A program made the translations under genes and the position numbers. DNA of 64,000 nt from Chlorobium sp. (lineage in GTDB: Bacteria > Bacteroidota > Chlorobiia > Chlorobiales > Chlorobiaceae), in NCBI GenBank assembly GCA_005862285.1, contig SZXW01000003.1, positions 1 to 64,000 of the forward strand, read 5' to 3'. Positions within the stretch are counted from its first letter, which is position 1, and every line of letters begins with the position of its first letter. The notes under the pieces were generated by a model. That model saw only the letters and a program-made list of their open reading frames with translations, was not told the origin of the DNA and ran no database searches. This document shows positions 44,948 to 51,854 of this stretch, piece after piece.

Positions 44948-45166
44948 TCAGGCAGATAATTTCTGGGAGTCAAGAGGCAGCTTGTTCAGTACCAGTTCCT
45001 TGAGATTGATTTTTTTTCCTGCGTTGTCTATATCCATTCCGACCAGTATACCGTTTTGGTCGTAATCAAGTACAACACCTTCCGAGATTTCAATGCTTTC
45101 CGCGCTCTTATTGTCAGAGAATTCGATATATAAAGAATCTGTATCAGGGTAATAATTAATTTTCAT
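44948..45166 (-). CDS. DUF2283 family protein
   Basis: A 72-residue protein. MKINYYPDTDSLYIEFSDN, VVLDYDQNGILVGMDIDNA and a C-terminal Leu-rich tail are the DUF2283 pattern (D-x-D-x-L-Y-I, then D-x-x-G-x-x-V-G-I-E/D). It overlaps the upstream DUF4258-like gene by 11 bases. Such pairs look like toxin-antitoxin modules, with DUF2283 as candidate antitoxin, but this has not been shown as far as I know. Confidence 0.85.
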   Translation of the reverse strand: MKINYYPDTDSLYIEFSDNKSAESIEISEGVVLDYDQNGILVGMDIDNAGKKINLKELVLNKLPLDSQKLSA

Positions 45167-45407
45167 CTTTGAATCTCCGGTCAGGAAATGCGTTATGTAT
45201 CGTTATTTTGTCTTCGAGTGTGATGACCCTTAAAATTTTTCCTTCAAGTTCCTCGATTCTGCCCCAAAACCGATAACGGTTAAGTTCCTGCTGTTCAATC
45301 TTGAGAGGGTTTTCCAACACACGAATGCACCATTCTTTCCTGATATAAGGGCGTTTTCTTATAACTTCATTTTCAAAATATGGGGTGAACGAATAAACGG
45401 ATGACAT
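45156..45407 (-). CDS. DUF4258-like small protein, putative partner of DUF2283
   Basis: An 83-residue protein. The motif RPYIRKEWCIRVLENPLKIEQQ and then RYRFWGRIEELEGKILRVITLEDKITIHNAFPDRRF fits small proteins found next to DUF2283 (BrnT/RelE-like beta sheet ending in a 'hNAFPDR' stretch). It could be an RNase toxin. Coupled by overlap with the DUF2283 gene. Confidence 0.7.
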   Translation of the reverse strand: MSSVYSFTPYFENEVIRKRPYIRKEWCIRVLENPLKIEQQELNRYRFWGRIEELEGKILRVITLEDKITIHNAFPDRRFKDEN

Positions 45408-45809
45408 GATGATGTTTCAATGTTCTGAAGCGTTTATTGTTTCCTTTTTAAAATTAGCAAAAACAGGGTATTTATCCAATTTTGGGATTGGGTAATGGGG
45501 AATAGGGAATGGGAAGGATGGGAAGCGCCGGGTTTTCTCCTGTCATCCTGAACGAAGCATCGCGTAGTGAAGGATCCATCTTCCTGTAAAACGAAAACAT
45601 CTGGATTCTTCACTGCGTTCAGAATGACAAAAAAAAGAGTTTATTCTGAAAGAAAGTTGATACTCTTAATCGCCGGAGTAATAATATATTTACCCATTAC
45701 CCATTACCCAGTAAACCGGAGTGGGGACTTCATTGCGGAATAACAGACCAATTGCATGGATTTCCTTGCGACTTATTGTTGCCGGAGCAATAACAGATAG
45801 ATCAATAAC
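45408..45809. other. intergenic region with a MITE-like palindrome and heptamers
   Basis: A short heptamer run (GGGTAATGGGGAATAGGGAATGG) lies at 45488-45512. A palindromic element follows at 45542-45628. Reverse heptamers (ACCCATTACCCATTACCCAG) lie at 45693-45712. No gene. The YdcF-like gene starts at its end. Confidence 0.7.
45542..45628. repeat. GTCATCCTGAACG...CGTTCAGAATGAC palindromic element
   Basis: An 87-bp element. Outer ends GTCATCCTGAACG and CGTTCAGAATGAC are inverted copies with one mismatch. Inner GAAGGATCC and GGATTCTTC also pair. This is a known dispersed element type in Bacteroidetes/Chlorobi and other bacteria, without coding capacity; spread by a transposase in trans is inferred. 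Confidence 0.75.
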
Positions 45810-46598
45810 GTGCTTCCCATGGTATTCTTCAATAAATTGGCGGCTGCTCTTCTCCTGCCTTTCGGGTTGGCTCTGTTGTGCATTCTTGGAGGACTTGCAT
45901 TTAAAAGGAGGCTGCTGGTCTGGGCGGGTTTTTTCGTGCTCCTGCTCTTCAGCATGCCGGTCACCAGCGATATGCTGATGCGTTCGGTCGAAGGGGATGC
46001 CGGACGAGCTTCCGCCGTGTCTGTGCAGAATGCCGATGCAATCGTGGTGCTGAGCGGTATGCTCAATCAGGTTAAAGGGGCACCGTTGGGAGAATGGGGA
46101 GATGGCGCCGACCGGTATGAAGGGGGGATCGAGCTTTTCAAGGCAGGAAAAGCTCCGGTCATTGTATTTACCAAGGGTCTGTGGCCCTGGCGCACGAATG
46201 CTACTCCGGAAGGGGAACTGCTTGCGGCAAGGGCCGTGAGATCGGGTATTCCTCCTTCCGCCATTTTTTTGACCGGAAACGCCGGTAATACTGCCGAAGA
46301 AGCGAAAGCTGTCCGGAAATTGCTGGGATCAGGTGTGAATGGCCGCACAAAGACTATCATTCTCGTAACCAGTGCCTACCATATGCGCCGATCGATGCTT
46401 CTTTTCGAAAACAGCGGTTTTCATGTTATTCCGTTCCGAGTGGATTATCAGGTTGGCTATGTCAATCCCCTGACACTGCTGGACTTTTTACCCGATGCAA
46501 ATTCACTTGAACAGTCGGAAAAAGCGATTCGGGAAGTTTACGGCTGTATATTTTACAAAATAATGACAAATATTTCTGCTATTTTTCAGCATTCCTGA
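45810..46598 (+). CDS. YdcF/ElyC-like DUF218 membrane protein
   Basis: A 262-residue protein. Two N-terminal hydrophobic helices (residues 8-50) precede a DUF218 domain with ADAIVVLSGMLNQV near 76, ADRYEGGIELFKAGKAPVIVFTKG near 99 and AEEAKAVRKLLG near 161. ILVTSAYHMRRSMLLFENSGFHVIPF is the diagnostic motif. ElyC/SanA relatives in E. coli influence envelope integrity. The GTG at 45810 is chosen by the open frame; the ATG at 45819 (MVFFNKL) is equally likely. Probably anchored in the inner membrane with its domain in the periplasm. Confidence 0.85.
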   Translation: MLPMVFFNKLAAALLLPFGLALLCILGGLAFKRRLLVWAGFFVLLLFSMPVTSDMLMRSVEGDAGRASAVSVQNADAIVVLSGMLNQVKGAPLGEWGDGADRYEGGIELFKAGKAPVIVFTKGLWPWRTNATPEGELLAARAVRSGIPPSAIFLTGNAGNTAEEAKAVRKLLGSGVNGRTKTIILVTSAYHMRRSMLLFENSGFHVIPFRVDYQVGYVNPLTLLDFLPDANSLEQSEKAIREVYGCIFYKIMTNISAIFQHS

Positions 46599-46804
46599 CG
46601 TTCGTTCTCTGCAAGTAAGTTTCTTTTTTTCAAAACGATACATGCAGTTCCTGCCTTGCGGCCCATGATTGTCCGGTATAGATAATCGATATGAGGAGGT
46701 TTGGTAAAATATGGCATGGTTGTTACCTTGTTTCCCGATACGATGATGATCGGAAGTGCATTGGTATATGCGTCATTAGCTTTTGAGTAATCAAATTTTT
46801 CGGT

Positions 46805-47326
46805 ATGGCAGTTGTCGGTGATCCAAGGTGGTATGCGGTTTATGTACGCTCGCGACACGAAAAAAAGGTGCATCAGACCTTTCATGAAATGCACTTGAAC
46901 AGTTTTCTGCCGCTTCTCGAGACCTGGCGCCAGTGGAGCGACAGGAAAAAGAAGGTGAGCGAACCATTGTTCAGAGGGTATGTATTCATCAATATCGATC
47001 TTCACAAAGACCGTATTGCCGTACTCGATACAGAGGGTGTTGTCAAATTCATCGGAATAGGCAGAAATCCATCAGAAATAGGCCAGAAAGATATCGACTG
47101 GCTTCGGCGTCTGGTCAGGGAACCTGAAGCTATAGGACGAACGGTTTCCTCCCTTCCTGCAGGTCAGAAGGTAAAGGTAATTGCCGGGCCGTTCAAGGAT
47201 TTCGAAGGTGTTGTGGTAAAACAGGGACGGGACACCAGACTGGTTGTATTTTTCGACAGTATCATGCAGGGAGTCGAAATAAGCATTTATCCTCATCTGC
47301 TGATGCCGATTCCCGGTAATCAATAG
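46805..47326 (+). CDS. UpxY-like/NusG-family transcription antiterminator
   Basis: A 173-residue protein. The NGN domain reads RWYAVYVRSRHEKKVHQTF and SEPLFRGYVFINIDLHKDRIAVLDTEGVVKFI. The C-terminal KOW domain reads AGQKVKVIAGPFKDFEGVVVKQGRDTRLVVFFDS. Length and the LPLLETWRQWSDRKKK linker resemble UpxY/RfaH-like specialised NusG paralogues that let polymerase read through long polysaccharide operons. It is followed 57 bases later by an MFS gene, not by a polysaccharide operon, so it may act in trans. Its 206-base leader holds no gene. Confidence 0.9.
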   Translation: MAVVGDPRWYAVYVRSRHEKKVHQTFHEMHLNSFLPLLETWRQWSDRKKKVSEPLFRGYVFINIDLHKDRIAVLDTEGVVKFIGIGRNPSEIGQKDIDWLRRLVREPEAIGRTVSSLPAGQKVKVIAGPFKDFEGVVVKQGRDTRLVVFFDSIMQGVEISIYPHLLMPIPGNQ

Positions 47327-47383
47327 CCTGGAGAGCTGTCTCCCGGTAATATCATCAAAGGTTCAAAGCAATCTGCAGGCTCT

Positions 47384-48649
47384 ATGTCCTGGAGGCGTAT
47401 GGGAGGTTTTGTGGAAAACAAGCAGCATTCTTCGATTCTCGAGATTTTCAGTTTCCCGGTCATTGTTGCCGCTCTCGGCTATTTTGTCGATATCTATGAC
47501 CTGATCCTGTTCAGCATTGTCAGGGTACCGAGTCTGAAGTCACTGGGATTGTCAGGCCGTCAACTTATCGATGACGGGGTCTTCCTGCTCAACATGCAGA
47601 TGATCGGCATGCTGCTCGGAGGCATCCTCTGGGGCTGGCTCGGTGATAAAAAAGGGCGGCTGCAGATCATGTTCGGCTCCATCCTGCTCTATTCAATTGC
47701 CAATTTCGCCAACGGTTTCGTTACTACACTTCCGGCCTATGCGGCTCTTCGTTTTATCGCAGGAGTTGGACTTGCAGGAGAGCTCGGGGCGGGGATCACC
47801 CTTGTTGCAGAGCTGCTCAATACCCGAATTCGCGGCTACGGCACCATGCTGGTTGCTTCGATCGGCATATGCGGGGCCATTCTTGCCAATACCGTTGCTA
47901 CTACCTACGAGTGGCGTACCGCTTTCTTCATAGGTGGTGGTCTTGGCCTTCTGCTGCTTGCAGCACGGCTGAAAGTCGCCGAATCCGGAATGTTCAAGGC
48001 GATGGAGGCAAAATCAGGTGTCAGCAGAGGGAACATGCTTGGGCTTTTTACCAATCGGAACCGTTTTTTCCGCTATCTCAATTCCATACTCATCGGGGTA
48101 CCGATCTGGTTTGTTGTAGGTATTCTCATAACGTTTTCGCCCGAATTCGCTTCCTCCATGCACATCACGGGACCGGTATCAGCCGGAAATGCTGTTATGT
48201 TCTGCTATCTCGGTCTTGTATTCGGAGATATTTCCAGCGGTCTTCTCAGCCAGTTCCTGCAGAGCAGGAAAAAAGTGATCATTCTTTTTCTGCTTCTGAC
48301 TGTCGGTTCAGTGCTATTTTATTTCCAGCAGGAAAGCCGGACGCCCGAATTTTTTTATGCGGTATGTGCGCTTCTTGGTTTCTCGAGCGGATACTGGGCG
48401 ATTTTCGTTACGGTTGCCGCCGAACAGTTCGGTACAAACCTGCGGGCAACGGTTGCCACCACGGTACCGAATTTTGTTCGCGGAATGGTGGTGCCCATCA
48501 CGATACTGTTCCAGTTCAGCCGTGCCCATCTCGGGCTTGAATATGGCGCCCTGACTGTCGGGGCTCTTTGCATGGTTCTGGCCCTGGTGTCACTCTGGGC
48601 CCTCGAGGAAACGTTCCACAAGGACCTCGATTACTACGAGGAGTTTTGA
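47384..48649 (+). CDS. major facilitator superfamily transporter
   Basis: A 421-residue protein with 12 predicted helices. The loop 2-3 signature is GILWGWLGDKKGRLQIMFGS near 84-103. The motif AGVGLAGELGAGITLVAELL lies near 127-146 and matches metabolite:H+ symporters. FFSSGYWAIF-like and FGTNLRATVATTVPNFVRG stretches lie in the C-terminal half. Substrate unknown; the GELGAG...E pattern suggests an organic anion or sugar. Two alternative starts lie at 47384 and 47399. Heptamer arrays follow directly. Confidence 0.85.
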   Translation: MSWRRMGGFVENKQHSSILEIFSFPVIVAALGYFVDIYDLILFSIVRVPSLKSLGLSGRQLIDDGVFLLNMQMIGMLLGGILWGWLGDKKGRLQIMFGSILLYSIANFANGFVTTLPAYAALRFIAGVGLAGELGAGITLVAELLNTRIRGYGTMLVASIGICGAILANTVATTYEWRTAFFIGGGLGLLLLAARLKVAESGMFKAMEAKSGVSRGNMLGLFTNRNRFFRYLNSILIGVPIWFVVGILITFSPEFASSMHITGPVSAGNAVMFCYLGLVFGDISSGLLSQFLQSRKKVIILFLLLTVGSVLFYFQQESRTPEFFYAVCALLGFSSGYWAIFVTVAAEQFGTNLRATVATTVPNFVRGMVVPITILFQFSRAHLGLEYGALTVGALCMVLALVSLWALEETFHKDLDYYEEF

Positions 48650-48990
48650 GGAGGGGTAGTAAGTAAGGGGTACTGGGTAATGGGTGCGTGGGAGGGAAGA
48701 AGTACTGAGGACTAAGGACTGAGGACTGAGTGGGTACTGGGAAGTGGGGAATGGGGAATGGGTGTTTTGAGTCCCGACATGTCGGGAGCGGAATGATGGT
48801 AGCCGGTTGCGTGAGCGCCGGGATAATCGGTAATAGGTAGTGGGAGGCGGGTGTGCCCTTTAGGGCTCTCAAAACATAACACCTATTTCTCTCTCCCCAC
48901 TTCCCAGTACCCAGTCCCCAATAGTTATGTCCTTGATCATTTATTGCTTAAATTAAAAAACGTTTAACTGTCACCGGATACTCTACACTC
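48650..48990. repeat. heptamer arrays and a palindromic repeat
   Basis: GGGTACTGGGTAATGGG and GGACTGA units lie at 48665-48765. A shortened palindromic repeat follows at about 48768-48830 (TCCCGACATGTCGGGAGCGG). Reverse heptamers (CCCCACTTCCCAGTACCCAG) lie at 48893-48920. The 70 AT-rich bases before fcl may hold its promoter. Confidence 0.8.
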
Positions 48991-49008
48991 CCCATCGTGG
49001 ACAAACCA

Positions 49009-50010
49009 ATGAAGATTTATGTTGCAGGCCATCGCGGAATGGTCGGGTCTGCCATTGTTCGTCATCTCCTCGGAACCGGTTCCTCTTCCATGAGTCCTGA
49101 GTCCTCAGTCCTCAGTTCTCACCACCTTATTTTACGCACGCATGCGGAACTCGATCTTACCGAGCAGTCGGCGGTACGGGCTTTTTTTGAAGCTGAAAAG
49201 CCTGATCAGGTTTACCTTGCGGCGGCGAAAGTAGGAGGAATCCATGCCAACAACACCTACCCTGCAGAGTTCATCTACCGGAACCTGATGATGGAAGGGA
49301 ACGTGATCCATGAAGCGTGGAGGGCCGACGTCAAGAAACTGCTCTTTCTCGGATCGAGCTGTATCTACCCGAAAATGGCCCCGCAGCCTATTGTCGAGGG
49401 TTCTCTGCTTACCGGTCCGCTGGAGCCGACCAACGAACCTTATGCCATAGCGAAGATCGCCGGCATCAAGCTGTGTGAAAGCTACAACCGGCAGTACGGA
49501 ACCGACTACCGCAGCATCATGCCTACGAACCTCTACGGTCCAGGAGATAATTATCATCCCGAGAACAGCCATGTCATTCCCGCGCTGATCCGCCGTTTCC
49601 ATGAAGCCAAACTCGCCATGGAATCACACTCAGTCCTGAGTCCTCAGTCCTCAGTCCTTATCTGGGGCACAGGTACTCCCCGACGCGAGTTTCTCTATGT
49701 CGACGATATGGCCTCAGCATCCGTTTTTCTCATGAACCTCGACAGAGAAACCTACGATGCTCATACCACACCCATGCTGAGTCATATCAATGCTGGGTGC
49801 GGCGAGGATGTCACCATCAGGGAGCTGGCGGAGACGATAGCGAAGGTTGTAGGGTATCAGGGAAGCATCGGGTTCGATTCTTCGAAACCTGACGGCACCC
49901 CCCGGAAACTCATGAGCAGCAGCCTCCTGAAATCCCTCGGCTGGAAACCGGAAGTCGGGTTGGAGGAAGGGCTCAGGATGGCGTATGAAGATTTTAAAAA
50001 AAGTGCTTAG
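49009..50010 (+). CDS. fcl: GDP-L-fucose synthase with in-frame heptamer-repeat insertions
   Basis: 333 residues from the ATG at 49009; a GTG at 48997 would add four. [20 protein letters not shown] is the NADP site. [12 protein letters not shown] and [25 protein letters not shown] are further conserved blocks. The catalytic Tyr-x-x-x-Lys is [11 protein letters not shown], and [17 protein letters not shown] follows. It converts GDP-4-keto-6-deoxymannose to GDP-L-fucose. Two places carry extra residues read from 7-nt repeats: about residues 26-38 ([13 protein letters not shown], nt 49090-49122) and 206-217 ([11 protein letters not shown], nt 49626-49658). Both lie between secondary-structure elements, and no catalytic motif is broken. 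Partner gene gmd follows. Confidence 0.95.
   Translation: MKIYVAGHRGMVGSAIVRHLLGTGSSSMSPESSVLSSHHLILRTHAELDLTEQSAVRAFFEAEKPDQVYLAAAKVGGIHANNTYPAEFIYRNLMMEGNVIHEAWRADVKKLLFLGSSCIYPKMAPQPIVEGSLLTGPLEPTNEPYAIAKIAGIKLCESYNRQYGTDYRSIMPTNLYGPGDNYHPENSHVIPALIRRFHEAKLAMESHSVLSPQSSVLIWGTGTPRREFLYVDDMASASVFLMNLDRETYDAHTTPMLSHINAGCGEDVTIRELAETIAKVVGYQGSIGFDSSKPDGTPRKLMSSSLLKSLGWKPEVGLEEGLRMAYEDFKKSA
49090..49122 (+). repeat. intragenic heptamer repeat in fcl (site 1)
   Basis: TGAGTCCTGAGTCCTCAG-type units inside the coding frame; encoded as SPESSVLSS. Typical Fcl proteins have a direct short loop here. Confidence 0.85.
49626..49658 (+). repeat. intragenic heptamer repeat in fcl (site 2)
   Basis: Units CACTCAG, TCCTGAG, TCCTCAG, TCCTCAG; encoded as [11 protein letters not shown] just before the conserved [11 protein letters not shown]. 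Confidence 0.85.
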
Positions 50011-50334
50011 TGCTGAGTGCTGAGGAAGATGTAATGGGTAGTGGGTAATGGGATGTTTTGAGCCCTGAAAGTGCGGTATATAGGTAGCGCGGGGTGTAAA
50101 CCCCGGGTATGGAATCCCCCAATATCTGGGTTCAGCTCCGGAGGAGCGGGGGGTGCTGAGTTGAAAGAAGTGGGAGGTTGGATCTGTAAAACCCTGAAAG
50201 GGTGATATATTGGCTGTAAGATGTAAAAATCCGTATTTATGGAAATGACCAGTAAGGAGTGAGGATTATTTTTCCGGACTGCGATTCATAATTGTCTGTA
50301 ATACTCAGAACTTAAGACCGTTAACAAAACACAA
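50011..50334. repeat. heptamers, palindromic repeat and gmd leader
   Basis: GTGCTGAGTGCTGAGG and GGGTAGTGGGTAATGGG lie at 50009-50052. A palindromic repeat follows at about 50058-50152. The remainder to 50334 is AT-richer with a repeat fragment (ACCCTGAAAGGGTGATATATTGG near 50191; units ACCCTGAAAGGGT palindromic) and probably the gmd promoter. Confidence 0.75.
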
Positions 50335-50370
50335 TTGGATATCCCCCAGAAATCAGAAGTTAAATCAGAT

Positions 50371-51600
50371 ATGTCTTCACTCAGCACTCAGCACTCAGCA
50401 CTCAGCACTTCGTCGCAACCAAAAGTTGCTCTGATCACAGGCATTACGGGCCAGGACGGATCGTACCTTGCGGAACTGCTTCTTGAAAAGGGCTACGAAG
50501 TGCATGGCATCAAACGCCGTGCCAGTTCGTTCAATACCCAGCGCATCGACCACCTGTACCGCGATCCACACGATCTCATTGATAAATCTTCACTCAGTCC
50601 TCAGTTCTCAGCACTCAGTCCTAAGGAAAAGCCCGGCAGGCTTTTCCTCCATTACGGTGACCTGACGGACAGCAGCAATCTGACCCGTATCATCGAGCAG
50701 GTAAAGCCGGACGAGGTATACAATCTTGCCGCGCAGAGCCATGTGGCGGTCAGCTTCGAATCGCCCGAATACACGGCGGATGTCGATGCCATTGGGACCT
50801 TGCGACTGCTCGAGGCGATCCGTTTTCTCGGTCTCGAGAAGAAAACCCGTTTCTACCAGGCTTCAACGTCGGAGCTTTACGGCCTTGTGCAGGAGATCCC
50901 GCAGCGGGAAACCACGCCATTCTACCCCCGCAGTCCGTATGCCGTTGCGAAGCTCTATGCATACTGGATCACGGTGAACTACCGGGAAGCATACGGCATG
51001 TATGCCTGCAACGGGATCCTGTTCAACCACGAGTCGCCGCGCAGGGGCGAGACGTTCGTGACCCGCAAGATCACGCGTGCTCTCGCGAACATCTCGCAGG
51101 GCCTCGAGGAGTGCCTCTATATTGGCAACATGAACGCTCTGCGCGACTGGGGCCATGCAAAGGATTACGTTCGAATGCAGTGGATGATGCTGCAGCAGGA
51201 TGAGCCGAAGGACTTTGTGATCGCGACGGGCGTCCAGTACAGCGTCAGGGAATTCATCGAGAAAGCAGCAGCGAAACTCGGCATTACGCTCCGCTGGGAA
51301 GGTGCCGGCAAAGAGGAAGTCGGCATCATCGAGACCCTTGACTCATCACTCGTTGCTCACGCTGCATCACTGAACACTGGCGATATCATCGTCCGTATCG
51401 ATCCGAGATATTTCAGACCGGCGGAAGTCGAGACATTGCTTGGCGATCCGTCGAAAGCTAAAGAAGAACTTGGCTGGGTACCGCAGATTACGCTCGATCA
51501 GATGATCGGGGAGATGATGGCTTGCGATCTGGAACTTGCCAGGCGGAACGCCCTCCTGAAAGCCAGCGGCTATGATATTCCGATATGCAGGGAGCATTGA
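50371..51600 (+). CDS. gmd: GDP-mannose 4,6-dehydratase with in-frame heptamer-repeat insertions
   Basis: 409 residues from the ATG at 50371; the frame is open to a TTG at 50335. [20 protein letters not shown] is the NADP site. [37 protein letters not shown] and [18 protein letters not shown] follow. Catalytic residues are in [10 protein letters not shown] and [12 protein letters not shown], and [20 protein letters not shown] is intact. It makes GDP-4-keto-6-deoxymannose, the substrate of fcl next door. Residues 2-15 ([14 protein letters not shown]) and about 75-86 ([12 protein letters not shown], nt 50589-50623) are translated heptamer repeats. Normal Gmd is about 340-375 residues. The C terminus after [16 protein letters not shown] is also normal. 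An older truncated copy lies at 4245-4680. Confidence 0.95.
   Translation: MSSLSTQHSALSTSSQPKVALITGITGQDGSYLAELLLEKGYEVHGIKRRASSFNTQRIDHLYRDPHDLIDKSSLSPQFSALSPKEKPGRLFLHYGDLTDSSNLTRIIEQVKPDEVYNLAAQSHVAVSFESPEYTADVDAIGTLRLLEAIRFLGLEKKTRFYQASTSELYGLVQEIPQRETTPFYPRSPYAVAKLYAYWITVNYREAYGMYACNGILFNHESPRRGETFVTRKITRALANISQGLEECLYIGNMNALRDWGHAKDYVRMQWMMLQQDEPKDFVIATGVQYSVREFIEKAAAKLGITLRWEGAGKEEVGIIETLDSSLVAHAASLNTGDIIVRIDPRYFRPAEVETLLGDPSKAKEELGWVPQITLDQMIGEMMACDLELARRNALLKASGYDIPICREH
50377..50410 (+). repeat. intragenic heptamer repeat at gmd N terminus
   Basis: CACTCAG and CACTCAG-type units (ACTCAGC x4) directly after the preferred start codon, encoding [10 protein letters not shown]. Confidence 0.85.
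50589..50623 (+). repeat. intragenic heptamer repeat in gmd
   Basis: TCACTCAGTCCTCAGTTCTC and CACTCAGTCC units, encoding [11 protein letters not shown] between HLYRDPH and the conserved LHYGDLTDS, where other Gmd proteins have only a few residues. Confidence 0.85.
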
Positions 51601-51850
51601 TGGGGGCTGGGGAGTGGGGAGTGGGGAGTGGGGAGTGGGGAATGGGTAATGGGAAGTTGGGGTTTTTAGTGCTGAGGACTGAGGACTAAGGACTGAGTTA
51701 AGTCCCGACATGTCGGGACTCAACCCGGATATTTGGGGATGCCATCCCCGGGGTTTGCACCCCGCGCTACCGATATGTCGCTCCTCCGGAGCTCTTCCCC
51801 AATACCCAATACCCATTCCCCACTCAGTCCTTAGTCCTCAGTCCTGAGCA
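51601..51850. repeat. heptamers in both orientations around a palindromic repeat
   Basis: GGGGAGT x5 tandem and GGGTAAT lie at 51605-51655, followed by GGACTGA/GGACTAA units. A palindromic repeat lies at about 51698-51796. Reverse heptamers (CCCCAATACCCAATACCCAT and CACTCAGTCCTTAGTCCTCA) lie at 51797-51850, ending just outside uvrA. The inverted halves could form a large hairpin between the convergent gmd and uvrA genes. Confidence 0.85.
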
Positions 51851-51854
51851 CTTT

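Noticed and set aside
46586-47005. Minus-strand frame of 139 codons opposite the NusG-like gene
   Set aside because: It is antisense to clear NGN-domain coding sequence and has no recognisable features.
30527-51850. Heptamer arrays as CRISPR arrays
   Set aside because: Units are 7 nt and contiguous with no unique spacers; no cas genes are present.
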